A stretch of DNA of 64,000 bases from Pisolithus tinctorius (Eukaryota > Basidiomycota > Agaricomycetes > Boletales > Pisolithaceae): contig JANFAH010000033.1 in assembly GCA_024663395.1 (NCBI GenBank), forward strand, positions 186,001-250,000, in the 5' to 3' direction. How positions within the stretch are numbered: the stretch's first letter is position 1; each line of letters starts with the position of its first letter. Both the position numbers and the translations under genes were made by a program. Of the stretch, positions 1 to 9,531 are shown one piece after another. The notes beneath the pieces are model-generated. The model did no database searches. It had not been told where the DNA came from and saw only the letters and a list, made by a program, of their open reading frames with translations.

Positions 1-25
1 GCCTCTCTCAGAACTAACTTCTTCA

Positions 26-1404
26 TTGTCCTCACCATCCAGTGATTCAGAACTAGCCACTGAACAGCTCCTCCTTCCTTCCCACTCCCTAATCACAAAT
101 TCTGCTATCACCCTTTCTACCCAAATACCTGTACAGAATACTCTTGCCTCGACTCTCTTGAATTCCACTCCTATCCTTCCCCGAATTCCGATCCAGATCC
201 CCGTACCACCTTGCATAATGTCCAGAGCTAGAGACATGCCACTCAGGGGTTCTAACAAAGCCCCGAAGTTTTCCAGTTGTACCGAAGACATCACTCGCTA
301 CCTTGAAGACGTCGAACAACTCTGTGTCAAAGCTGGCCTTGACACCAGGAAAGATAAGATCCACTGGGTCATTCGTTACGCTGACCACAATGAGGCGGAG
401 TTTTGGTCAACCTTAGATGCCACAACTGATGGCTTCAATGACTGGGATGCGTTTTCCAAAGAACTCCTGAACTACTATCCAGGTGCCTTGGTGAAAGATT
501 GTTGCTATGCTAAAGCCGACCTCGAAACCTTACTCTACCATCAAGTTCAGAAACCGATGGAATCACTGGAAGATCTCGGGAAATATGTCCAGGAGTTCTG
601 ATGCATCCTTGGCCTCATCCAGAAGAAGAAGAAACTCCCTGAGGACTACATCAATGAGAAATTCCTTGAGGGGTTTCCCCCAAGATTTCGGAATTCCTTG
701 CTCATGTGATTGCAACTCTCTGACTTAGATCATGACATTGACGAACCATGGGAGTTCGATATAGTCTATAAACACACCAACTACCTCCTCAGTGGGGCCA
801 AATGGAACCTCCCTCGACCAGACTTGTCAGCACTGTTTCCCCAGAATTCCGCTCCATCTTCCTCGCCGGCTGTTCCTACTATCCTGAAGTGAGAGTATGT
901 TCATGTCGCTCAGCAACCTGTTTCTACCCTGCCCCCCCAACAAGGTCAAGAAGGACAATTCTGTCGTTCCTTCGATCCATGGTGTTTCTTCTGCAGAGGA
1001 ACAGATGGGCACAGAACTGCAGAATGTGCGCTGTGTCATGAATACGTACAAGCTGGGAAATGCTCCCTGATTGGAGGGAGAGTTTTCATGCCAGACAGCT
1101 CTGATATTCCTAGGACAGCTGCAGGTCATAATTTCAAGGAAAAGATCGATAACTTCCTCGCCATGTGCAACTCGATCATTGCCTCGGCAAACCTTGTCTC
1201 AGTTCAGCGACCCGGCCAGCAGTCAACCTCATCCCATGGGCATGAAACCCCTCCCCATCTCGTCAGCACAATGTTCTTCAGCAACGAAGATGTTTCGGAA
1301 TACCAAGTCGACCTACACCCCTCTTCCTATCTAGTCGACAAAAACCTAGAGGAGGATGCTGACAAAGAAGACCAACATGCCTTAGCAAGGGCTTATGCAC
1401 AGGT
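26..1404 (+). pseudogene. Decayed retrotransposon gag fragment
   Basis: A single plus frame reads from position 26 to the edge of the adjacent LTR and looks like a Ty3/Gypsy gag: a disordered N-terminus, a capsid-like helical stretch (about 230-700) and a CCHC zinc knuckle near 975-1020 (C-F-F-C, then H, then C). The frame is interrupted by three TGA codons (599-601, 707-709, 890-892), each standing where an arginine CGA would fit. No pol follows; the frame runs into the LTR of element 1 at 1405. It is probably part of a third, older element. Which family it belongs to is not clear, and the left part lies outside the window. Confidence 0.7.
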
Positions 1405-2117
1405 TGTCAAGTCCGGGCCTACTCCGACCAACTCCGACGCTTAATAAGGTCTAGAGGAGGGTCTGGAAGCAAGTCCGACACACAGGGACAGAACTCCGAC
1501 TAGCGGAGTGTCGGCAGGAACGAAGACCGCCGAGACAAAGGCGGAGTGGAGTGAGGGCGTCAGGTTTAGCTCGTGCGCTACCCCCTTGCACGATCTCAGC
1601 CCTCGTATTTCAGAGGGAGAGTACAGACGGAGAGTCGGAGGCAACTCCAAAAGGCAGAAGACGGAATCAGAGGGAGTAGGAACTAAGTTGATATTCGTAC
1701 TGAAGAACAGTGGAGTACAGTACATGCTTTTATACTGCTACGGAGGTACAGTAACCGGAATCGGAACTGACATACGGAGACTCATAAATTTTCAAGTAAA
1801 ACTTCCTGGACGATGAATGAAGGGTAGACGGAGGACATACGAACGGGTAACACAGAACATCTAGAAAAGGAAACAGTCCAGATGCTGGACCATGCGGTGA
1901 GTGCGCTGCGGAGTACCTGACTGCGAAGGTAGTCACATGACCCCTCAGAGAACGGACCGCTTGGTCCGGTAGGAGAGGACACAAGTCCGACAGCAGTCGG
2001 AGCGGAGATGGTTCGTAGCCAACAGAAGTTGGGCGGAGTTGGTGCGGAGTGAGTGAACGACCGGCGGAGTAGGGTGCGGAGTGCATGGGAACCTATAACG
2101 AATGCATGGTCGTGACA
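1405..2117 (-). repeat. Element 1, 3' LTR (713 bp)
   Basis: Direct repeat of 8828-9531 plus 15373-15381. It begins TGTCA and ends TGACA, the expected inverted LTR termini. A purine-rich tract (AAGGAGGGGG on the minus strand) lies just inside, at about 2118-2132, as a polypurine tract for a minus-strand element. On the minus strand a TATAAAA box (plus 1728-1734) precedes an 11-nt block at 1691-1701 that is complementary to the primer-binding site. The pentamer CGGAG/CTCCG occurs 17 times by hand count. Confidence 0.93.
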
Positions 2118-2231
2118 GTGCCCCCTCCTTAGGGCCTGAACCCCTGAAGGCCGCATGTTCAGGACAAGATCAACACGAGTTGATCATTTGAAATTATCTT
2201 GATGCCTCGAGGATGATGGCTTTAGCTGCGG

Positions 2232-2241
2232 CGGAGCTCCG
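2232..2241. promoter_or_regulatory. CGG-N4-CCG palindrome upstream of the antisense gene
   Basis: The perfect 10-bp palindrome CGGAGCTCCG lies about 70 bp before the ATG of the antisense gene and is followed at once by another CGGAG. Inverted CGG triplets are the typical recognition sites of fungal Zn2Cys6 proteins, and the antisense gene encodes such a cluster. An autoregulatory site is therefore conceivable, but this is inference only. Confidence 0.35.
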
Positions 2242-2310
2242 TCGGAGTTCGAAGTACCGCTTAAAAACACGTGTTAGGGTACCGAACCTTCGTCCTTTTC
2301 CCCCATCACC

Positions 2311-3574
2311 ATGCCTTCCCAGCGCCAGAGCAACACCCCCCAGCCAACCCCTGGCCATGTTCGCGACTATTCCCAAGTCGCGGATGAAGAGCTGGTCGTC
2401 CTCACCGACGACTCCACCGACACCGAGCGAGAGAAGTCCACGGAGAAGGCGCGCCGACGAGAGGAGGCCGAGCAGAGAGAGAGAGAGTGCGAGGCAGAGT
2501 GCAAGGCCAAGTGCGAGGAGGCCAAGAGGCGGAAGGCAGAGGAGGAGCGGTTGGAGGTGGAGCGGAAGAAGAGAGCGGAAGAGGAGGCTCAGAGGAGAAG
2601 GGCGGCAGAGGAAGAGGAGGCTCGAAAGAAGAGGGCGGCAGAGGAAGAGGCGGAGAGGCAGAGGCAGAGAGCCTCTCAGGAGAGAGCCCAGGCCAGGAGG
2701 GACGAGGCCGCGCAGAGGTGAGTAGCAGATTACTGCAAGCCAGGCGGAGCTGACCTATTATTTTTATTATTTTTTGACCTTACTCTATTTCAGGTTGACC
2801 GGCGCGGTGTACGACGTCAACACCGCCCAGAAGGTGCCTGGGGCCTGTGTGGTGGTCACCACGACCAGGCGGCCCCCCTGCACTCGCTGCGTAGCGAGTC
2901 TGATGGTGGGCCAGTGCGAGCCAGGACAAGGTAAGACCAGGGCCTGTGTGCCCTGCCATAACAAAAAGAAGACGTGCAGCTGGACGCGGGAAGAGGCGGT
3001 GGCAGGGCCCTCGTGGAAGAGAGCAGGGACGGGGAGCTCCTGAGGAGAGAAGAAGAAGAGGACGCGAGGGAAGGGAAAGGAGAGAGCGACGGAGACGGAG
3101 GAAGCAGACGATGAGCGGGAGGCAGGCGGAGAGGACGAGGAGGAACCAGAGACACCGCTCGAGGGACCCTCGGGGGTCCCCTCCTGGTGGACGGAGTGGG
3201 AGCGGGAGCGGCAGCTGCAGGCTGCAGAGAGGCATGCGGCGGCACATGAAAAGGCTGCGACAGCCTTCGAGAGGATGGCAGAGGCAGCGGAGCGGATGGT
3301 GGAGGCAGCGGAGCGGACTGCCGACGAGTGGGGGATGTACCGCGCATGGGCGGAGTGGGCGGAGATGAGGAGAAGGGAAGACACGCGCGAAGCCAGACTG
3401 GCTGAACTCGAGCGCGCGGGAGGAGGTTGGAAAAGGCCTCAGTCAGAGGCGGCGGAGGAACAGCGAGAGGAAGCGGACGAAGGTGCGGAGGGGGATAACG
3501 AGGAAGAAGTCGAAGGAGAGCAGGAAGGCGGTGAAGAACAGGAGGGTGGCGGAGAACAAGCGATGGAAGAGTAA
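2311..3574 (+). pseudogene. Antisense accessory gene of element 1: coiled coil + Zn2Cys6-like cluster, one internal stop
   Basis: Encoded opposite to gag-pol, between pol and the 3' LTR. The ATG at 2311 has a good context (CACCATG). Exon 1 (2311-2717) encodes an acidic start followed by a long Arg/Glu/Ala-rich coiled coil. A 76-nt intron (2718-2793, GTGAGT...CAG with a CTGAC branch site) joins in frame to exon 2. There a cysteine cluster C-x2-C-x8-C-x9-C-x2-C-x6-C (about 2876-2970) resembles a Zn2Cys6 binuclear cluster with a lengthened first loop. A TGA at 3041-3043 (a likely CGA change) ends the protein at 218 aa. The same frame then stays open to 3574, through a second helical region and an acidic tail, so the ancestral protein was about 395 aa. 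A T-rich stretch follows. It converges on pol and has no retroviral homology; a nuclear DNA-binding role is inferred. Confidence 0.7.
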
Positions 3575-3766
3575 AGTAGTTTTGTTTTCTTTTTTTTTTT
3601 GTCTTTGTTTTTAGTTTGTGTATTTTGTATTACTACGAGATAGACTTGTGATTTTGTTTGTGACTCTGAGAAGTGAAACGGATAAGCGGAGAAAATTCTA
3701 AAGTACTTAAGATAGTTCAGTAAGAGGCGGAGTTGGCCCACAGAGGAGGTTTATGTAGGCGGAGTA

Positions 3767-6700
3767 CTATGGCGGAGTTTGGTACGGGCCAGGTTTGTGT
3801 GGATAGCGTTCATGGAAAGCAGATACTAGGTCGGAAGCGTGGTCCAGCTCAGTTGCAAGCAACCAAGAGGTTTCCTTGTCGGTGTTCTCGTAACCAGCCC
3901 AGCGGACTAGATACAAGAGTTGACAGTGGCGGCGACGGTGGTCCACCTTAGAGTCGAGTATCTCTGATACTTCGTACTCAAGGTCACCATCAACATCTAC
4001 TGGCGGAGGTGGAGGTTGTTGTTGGTTTGGGAAAGGGTTGGCCGCTGCGGCTTCCAGTTGCGAGACATGGAAGACCAGATGTACCGAGCACATAGAGTCA
4101 GGGAGTTTAAGGGTGACAGAATGCGTACCTGGCCTGGCCAAGATGGTGAACGGGCCTAAGTACTTTTCGGAGAGTTTTTCCAAAGGATGAGTGGAGCGGA
4201 AGTACTTGGCTTTGATGTAGGCCTGTTCTCCGACCTTGAACTCAGGCGGAGGTATGCGTTTAGCATCTGCTGGACCCTGGTAGCGCTGTTGAGCGGCAGA
4301 CATTTCGGAGCAGAGGAATTCATGAAGGGCGGAGAGCTCAACGACATAGTCATGAGCCCTTGGAGAGGTGAAGTCTTGGTCAGGGACCACAGACAGGTTT
4401 GGATGGTATCCCTTGTTAGCGAAGAAGGGAGAAACTCCAGTTGTCGCACTTGGTGTGTTGTTGAAGGCGAACTCTGCTAGAGGTAACAGCTCAGCCCAGT
4501 TATCTTGTTGGTAGTTACAGTAGACACGAAGGTACTGCTCGAGGGTCTGGTTCGTTCGCTCGGTCTGGCCATCGCCTTCTGGGTGGTAGCCTGAAGTGAA
4601 GTGAAGACGCATATCAAGGGCCTTTCCTAGAGAGCGGAAGAAGTGTGAGACGAACTCAGGACCTCTGTCAGAGGTGACATTAGCTGGTACGCCGTGCTTG
4701 GAGAAGACATGGGTTAGGAAGAGCTTAGTGAGTTCGGCGGAGGTGACGGAGTCGTGGGTAGGGATGAACACCGCTTGCTTTGAGAGGCGGTCCACTACCA
4801 CGAGTATGGCGGAGTAGCTGTCGGAGTTGGGCAGGTGTTCGATGAAGTCCATGGAGATGGAGTTCCAAGGTCTCTCTGGGATGGGGAGTTGCTTCAGTAG
4901 ACCATAAGGGCGGTGATGCGGAGTTTTGCTCCGTCCACAGGCGGTACAAGACCTGACGTATTCCCTTACGTCAGAGTGGAGGTTGGGCCACACGTAGTCC
5001 CTGCGGACGAGTTCTAAGGTGTGGTTTTGCCCGAAATGGCCTGCTAGAGGATGGTCATGCTTGAACCGAAGCACTCGAAGGCGGAGGTCATCAATGTCAG
5101 GGACAAAGATACGACCGTCAAGGCGGAGTAGACCGTCGGAGTCCAGGGACCACCGAGGCTTAGTCGGAGTTGGAAGATGGCTGGCGGAGACAGGGTCGGA
5201 TGGTAGGGCGGAGATGATGTCGGAGTGCAAGCACTCAACATCGAAGACCATGGCGGCGTGGAGCACAGGTGCCATGAGGGTAGTGGTACAGAGGGACAAC
5301 GCGAGTTGCTCCTGTGTAAACATAGGGCAGAGATTGTGAGGATTTACCTGCGCGTAGTCCCTATCCCCCCCTTTTGGGTAGACGTCCCAACATCGCGTAA
5401 GTGCGTCGGGTTTGGCTCCTAAGTGGCCAGGTCGGAAGCGGATGGAAAGATTAAACTGGGAAAGGTACTCCGACCAGCGGGCCTGTCGACGGGTGAGAAC
5501 CTTAGAGGTGGAAAAGTACTCAAGGTTTTTGTGGTCCGTTACCACGTCGACAGGTAAGGCGGAGCCTTCTAAGTAATGCCGCCAATGGCGGAAGGCCTCG
5601 AAGATAGCCAACAGCTCCTTGTCATGGGTATCATAGTTGAGTTCTGGCGCGGTCATGGTGCAAGAGTAGAAAGCGACTGGGCGGAGTTCACTGTCGGAGC
5701 AGGTGATCGACAAAATGCCAGCAATGGCATAGTCGGAGGCGTCGGTTTCAACTGTAAGCGGAGCGTCAGGAACCCAATGAGTGAGAATAGGAGCGGAGCT
5801 GAAGGCATCCTTCAGGCAGAGGAAAGCGGACCAGCACTCCTCGGAAAAGTTCCAAGGAGCACCCTTTCGCGTGAGGCGAGTGAGTGGAACGACGATGTCG
5901 GAGTAGTTATTAATGAATCGTCTGTAGAAATTTGCGAAGCCGAGGAAAGACTGGATGTCTCGCACCTTCCGCGGCTCAGGCCAGTTGCGGACTGCCTGAA
6001 CCTTCTCAGCGGACATGGTGAGACCGGAGGGAGAAAGAACATAACCGAGGTACTCGACGGAGTTGGAGTGAAACTCGCACTTCTCCGGCTTGGCATAAAG
6101 GCCATGCTTTCGAAGGTGGCGGAGTACCTCTTTTATGTGTTCGCGATGTGACTCCATACCCTGCGAATAGATTAAGATGTCATCGAGGTATACCACGACG
6201 CAGACATCGAGCATGTCCGCAAAGATGCTATTAACAAACCGCTGGAAGGCTGCAGGTGCATTAGTCAGACCGAATGGCATTACCCGCCACTCGTAAGAAC
6301 CATAACGAGTGCGGAAAGCCGTTTTCCATTCATCTCCGTCTGCGATGCGGACCAGATGATAGGCATGGCGGAGGTTGATCTTGGTATAGACTTTAGCGCG
6401 GCTTGGAGAGTCGAGTAGGTCGGAGATGAGCGGCAGCGGATAGCAATCTTTTTTCGTGATTTTGTTGAGTCCTCGGTAGTCTACGCAGAGGCGGAGTGAA
6501 CTGTCCTTTTTCTTTACAAAGAGGACAGGGGCACCATGAGCGGAGGTGGACTGTTTGATGAAACCGTAGCCAAGATGCTCGTCAATGAAGGTGCGGAGAG
6601 CATCAAGCTCTGGCGGAGAAAGAGAGTAGATTGTACCAATGGGCGGAGAAGCTCCTTCCTCGAGGTCGATCTTGAGATCGAACGAGTGGTGTGGCAGAAG

Positions 6701-7486
6701 TTCAGTGGCCTTGTCTTTACTAAAGACGTTGGCAAACTCGTGATACTCAGAAGGAACCGAGGAGAGGTCAGGAGGCGGAGATGAAGCGGAGGACGCACGA
6801 AGCTTCACATCATCAGCGGAGAGCTGTAAGCGGAACTGTCTAGAGCCAGGGAGAGCACAAGCTCTGACATACGCAGCAGCATTGATGAGTGAAACGAGCG
6901 GAGCGGAGCACGGCGAGTCTGTTGGAGGTGCAGTCGGAGCTGCAAACGGAGCGGAGGGTGTCGGATCCAGAGTGGAGGTCGCAGCGGAAGACGACGAAGG
7001 CGCCTGGGGTGTCGGCATTCCCTGTAACGATGGTTTGAACGATATACTGCCCAGTACCCAGTCAATCGACGGATTGAAGCAGGTGAGCCAGTTGTGTCCT
7101 AATACCAGCGAACATGAAGAATCCAACGGAGTAACATAAAATGAAGCGGAAATGACATCGCCGGAAGGAAAGCGGAGGGAAAGATCTACCTCTTGGGAAA
7201 TGACAGCATTTGTACTACCATCGAACAAACGGAGCAGAATTGGCGGAGAAACGGAGGAAACAGGAATGGCATATTTCTTGATTATAGACGGGTCTACGAA
7301 ACAGTGAGAGGAGCCGGAATCAATCAATGCAGAAACAGTATCAACAGAATAATCCAGAAGAGTTACAGACGGAAGTAAAGAATTAGGACTAGAAAGAGCG
7401 GACGCATTGAGTCGAATGTCTGGTTGCGCACAGTTGGGTTCAACGCTTCCTCCAGGCTGTGCGAGCTCCCTGGAGGAGCGGACTAA
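3767..7486 (-). CDS. pol: Element 1 pol polyprotein (protease-RT-RNase H-integrase-chromodomain)
   Basis: An open frame of about 1,240 codons in the -1 frame relative to gag, so expression by frameshifting at 7486-7492 is expected and no separate start is needed. Visible in order: aspartic protease (IDSGSS, about 7300), reverse transcriptase with the YLDD catalytic box (about 6180), RNase H (TDASDYAIAG, about 5740), the integrase HHCC zinc finger and DDE core, and a C-terminal chromodomain ending near 3770. No stop or frameshift was found. The protease active site is DSGSS rather than the usual D-S/T-G-A. The protein would make and integrate the element cDNA; the chromodomain is expected to direct integration to marked chromatin. 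Confidence 0.93.
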   Translation of the reverse strand, partial: LVRSSRELAQPGGSVEPNCAQPDIRLNASALSSPNSLLPSVTLLDYSVDTVSALIDSGSSHCFVDPSIIKKYAIPVSSVSPPILLRLFDGSTNAVISQEVDLSLRFPSGDVISASFYVTPLDSSCSLVLGHNWLTCFNPSIDWVLGSISFKPSLQGMPTPQAPSSSSAATSTLDPTPSAPFAAPTAPPTDSPCSAPLVSLINAAAYVRACALPGSRQFRLQLSADDVKLRASSASSPPPDLSSVPSEYHEFANVFSKDKATELLPHHSFDLKIDLEEGASPPIGTIYSLSPPELDALRTFIDEHLGYGFIKQSTSAHGAPVLFVKKKDSSLRLCVDYRGLNKITKKDCYPLPLISDLLDSPSRAKVYTKINLRHAYHLVRIADGDEWKTAFRTRYGSYEWRVMPFGLTNAPAAFQRFVNSIFADMLDVCVVVYLDDILIYSQGMESHREHIKEVLRHLRKHGLYAKPEKCEFHSNSVEYLGYVLSPSGLTMSAEKVQAVRNWPEPRKVRDIQSFLGFANFYRRFINNYSDIVVPLTRLTRKGAPWNFSEECWSAFLCLKDAFSSAPILTHWVPDAPLTVETDASDYAIAGILSITCSDSELRPVAFYSCTMTAPELNYDTHDKELLAIFEAFRHWRHYLEGSALPVDVVTDHKNLEYFSTSKVLTRRQARWSEYLSQFNLSIRFRPGHLGAKPDALTRCWDVYPKGGDRDYAQVNPHNLCPMFTQEQLALSLCTTTLMAPVLHAAMVFDVECLHSDIISALPSDPVSASHLPTPTKPRWSLDSDGLLRLDGRIFVPDIDDLRLRVLRFKHDHPLAGHFGQNHTLELVRRDYVWPNLHSDVREYVRSCTACGRSKTPHHRPYGLLKQLPIPERPWNSISMDFIEHLPNSDSYSAILVVVDRLSKQAVFIPTHDSVTSAELTKLFLTHVFSKHGVPANVTSDRGPEFVSHFFRSLGKALDMRLHFTSGYHPEGDGQTERTNQTLEQYLRVYCNYQQDNWAELLPLAEFAFNNTPSATTGVSPFFANKGYHPNLSVVPDQDFTSPRAHDYVVELSALHEFLCSEMSAAQQRYQGPADAKRIPPPEFKVGEQAYIKAKYFRSTHPLEKLSEKYLGPFTILARPGTHSVTLKLPDSMCSVHLVFHVSQLEAAAANPFPNQQQPPPPPVDVDGDLEYEVSEILDSKVDHRRRHCQLLYLVRWAGYENTDKETSWLLATELDHASDLVSAFHERYPHKPGPYQTPP

Positions 7487-7492
7487 TTTTTT
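7444..7492 (-). promoter_or_regulatory. -1 ribosomal frameshift signal, element 1 gag-pol
   Basis: On the minus strand the slippery heptamer A-AAA-AAT (7486-7492) is in the gag frame and directly precedes the gag stop TAG (7483-7485). Slipping back one base enters the open pol frame. Downstream lies a perfect 9-bp stem (TCCTCCAGG, 7469-7477; CCTGGAGGA, 7448-7456) around a 12-nt loop, extended by CGC/GCG across a one-base bulge. The spacer is 5 nt to the extended stem or 8 nt to the perfect stem, which is textbook geometry. Confidence 0.85.
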
Positions 7493-8766
7493 GACTCTGC
7501 CTTCTCCGCAGGCAGAGTAGGCGGAGTTTCAGCTGTAGCTGCACGGGCTTTGGCTGCGCGAGAGGTGGACTTGGGACAGTCCTTGGTGGAATGGCCAGCC
7601 TCGCCACAGAAGAGGCAGAGGTTGTTCTTCATCCTGCGCTGTCGTTCAGCGGAGGTGAGTTTGCCATCTTTACCCAGAAGGTGGGCAATATCGGACTTGG
7701 ACGCGTCAGACTTGGGCGGATCTTTCTGTTTGCCCTTGCCCTTGGCGTCGGACTTCGGAGCGGAGGCGGAGGACGACGATTTACTTTTGTTGTCGGAGTT
7801 TGAGGACTGCGACTTGTCGGAGGCGGACTTGGTGGTGCGCGAGATCTCTGCTTTGTGCTCCCAGTAGCATGCATCGATGGTCTGAGTGAGTTCGCGGAGT
7901 TGTGCGAGGGTAGAAGGCTTGCCGATGCGAGCGATCTTGTCTTTGATGCGGTCTGGAAGTCCGCTATAGAAGCGGTGGCGGAGTGCACCGACACTGTAGT
8001 CCTTGACCTGTGAAGCCCAGCAGTTGAACTCCACGACATATTTGGTAATACGAGAACCGTCCTTCATGGTAAGGTTCTCAAGTTGTTGGACGGCATCCGC
8101 TATAGCATCGTGCGGACCGAAATTAGCTGTGAGCTCTTGTAAGAACTCATGATAGTCGTCCATCCAGAGCGGGCAGTCGTAGTTGTCGGGGTTTAGCAAA
8201 TCTGGCTCGAACCAAGCCAGGGCCATACCCTTAAGATAGGATTGAGCGAAGGTAACCTTTGCTCTGTCGGAGCGGAATGCGCGAGGGCGGTCTTGGAAGT
8301 TCAGCTCGCATTGAATGAGGAACTCGCGGAGCTTCTTGGGGTCGGAGCCATCAAAGGTGTCAGGCTCACGGACTTTGGTTTTCGGAGCGGAGTCCCCAGT
8401 GCGCGAGCTAGACCGCGCAAGTGCATGGACAGCTCTAGCAAGAGCTACGAGGGGATCCTCTGGCGGCTCAGCCGGGTCTTTGGGGACATCCCCATCACCG
8501 CTGCCCCCGCCATCGGGATCACCATCAGGATAGTCAGGGTCGGGGTCAGGTCCATCACCTCGGTTACGAGGAGACGGAGTATGGAAAGTTGTTGGGTGGA
8601 GGTCAGAGCGACCAGCTTGCGAAGCGCTTTCGCCCTCAGCGCGAGATCGGCATCGAGCGGAGAATGATTGGAACTGTTCGACGACGGAAAGGAGTCGACG
8701 TGGATTAGCTAGCACAACAGCGAGGTTCTCAGCGACCTCTCTCTGGGATTGAGCTCGAGTTCTCAT
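7483..8766 (-). CDS. gag: Element 1 Gag
   Basis: A 427-aa open frame starting at ATG 8766, about 60 nt inside the 5' LTR. It has an acidic, Pro/Gly/Asp-rich N-terminal third. A capsid-like helical domain (about residues 140-310) includes 'FDGSDPKKLREFL', typical of fungal Ty3/Gypsy capsids. A Ser/Lys-rich linker leads to a CCHC zinc knuckle (CLFCGEAGHSTKDC) near the C-terminus. It ends on the slippery sequence that feeds ribosomes into pol. Gag assembles the virus-like particle and binds the element RNA. Confidence 0.92.
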   Translation of the reverse strand: MRTRAQSQREVAENLAVVLANPRRLLSVVEQFQSFSARCRSRAEGESASQAGRSDLHPTTFHTPSPRNRGDGPDPDPDYPDGDPDGGGSGDGDVPKDPAEPPEDPLVALARAVHALARSSSRTGDSAPKTKVREPDTFDGSDPKKLREFLIQCELNFQDRPRAFRSDRAKVTFAQSYLKGMALAWFEPDLLNPDNYDCPLWMDDYHEFLQELTANFGPHDAIADAVQQLENLTMKDGSRITKYVVEFNCWASQVKDYSVGALRHRFYSGLPDRIKDKIARIGKPSTLAQLRELTQTIDACYWEHKAEISRTTKSASDKSQSSNSDNKSKSSSSASAPKSDAKGKGKQKDPPKSDASKSDIAHLLGKDGKLTSAERQRRMKNNLCLFCGEAGHSTKDCPKSTSRAAKARAATAETPPTLPAEKAESKN

Positions 8767-8814
8767 AACGGTGTAAGTTTTTTGGAAGACAGAAAAGGAG
8801 ATCGTACAAGTGCG

Positions 8815-8825
8815 AGTACGAATAT
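8815..8825 (-). promoter_or_regulatory. Element 1 self-primer binding site
   Basis: On the minus strand the sequence just inside the 5' LTR is GT followed by ATATTCGTACT. This 11-mer shows no match to a tRNA 3' end (no TGG). It is exactly complementary to AGTACGAATAT, which lies in the LTR 33 nt downstream of a TATAAAA box, that is, at the expected 5' end of the transcript. This is the Tf1 self-priming layout. The 5' LTR copy (plus 9114-9124) carries one CpG-type mismatch. Confidence 0.8.
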
Positions 8826-8827
8826 AC

Positions 8828-9531
8828 TGTCAAGTCCGGGCCTACTCCGACCAACTCCGATGCTTAATAAGGTCTAGAGGAGGGTCCGGAAGCAAGTCCG
8901 ACACACAGGGACAGAACTCCGACTAGCGGAGTGTTGGCAGGAACGAAGACCGCCGAGACAAAGGCGGAGCGGAGTGAGGGCGTCGGGTTTAGCTCGTGCG
9001 CTACCCCCTTGCACGATCTCAGCCCTCGTATTTCAGAGGGAGAGTACAGACGGAGAGTCGGAGGCAACTCCAAAAGGCAGAAGACGGAATCAGAGGGAGT
9101 AGGAACTAAGTTGATATTTGTACTGAAGAACAGCAGAGTACAGTACATGCTTTTATACTGCTACGGAGGTACAGTAACCGGAATCGGAACTGACATACGG
9201 AGACTCATAAATTTTCAAGTAAAACTTCCTGGACGATGAATGAAGGGTAGACGGAGGACATACGAACGGGTAACACAGAACATCTAGAAAAGGAAACAGT
9301 CCAGACGCTGGACCATGTGGTGAGTGCGCTGCGGAGTACCTGACTGCGAAGGTAGTCACATGACCCCTCAGAGAACGGACCGCTTGGTCCGGTAGGAGAG
9401 GACACAAGTCCGACAGCAGTCGGAGCGGAGATGGTTCGTAGCCAACAGAAGTTGGGTGGAGTTGGTGCGGAGTGAGTGAACAACCGGCGGAGTAGGGTGC
9501 GGAGTGCGTGGGAACCTATAACGAACACACG
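8828..9531 (-). repeat. Element 1, 5' LTR (first part; last 9 bp at 15373-15381)
   Basis: Matches 1405-2108 of the left LTR and is cut by element 2 after 704 bp; the final 9 bp resume at 15373. The two LTRs differ at about 17 bases, all read as CpG transitions. The minus-strand TATAAAA box is at plus 9151-9157 and the predicted transcript start at about 9124. Confidence 0.93.

Noticed and set aside
3767..8766. Many open frames on the plus strand opposite element-1 gag and pol
   Set aside because: They mirror the GC-rich codon structure of the minus-strand genes and lack start context, introns or domains. Only the antisense gene at 2311-3574 lies outside gag-pol and has structure of its own.
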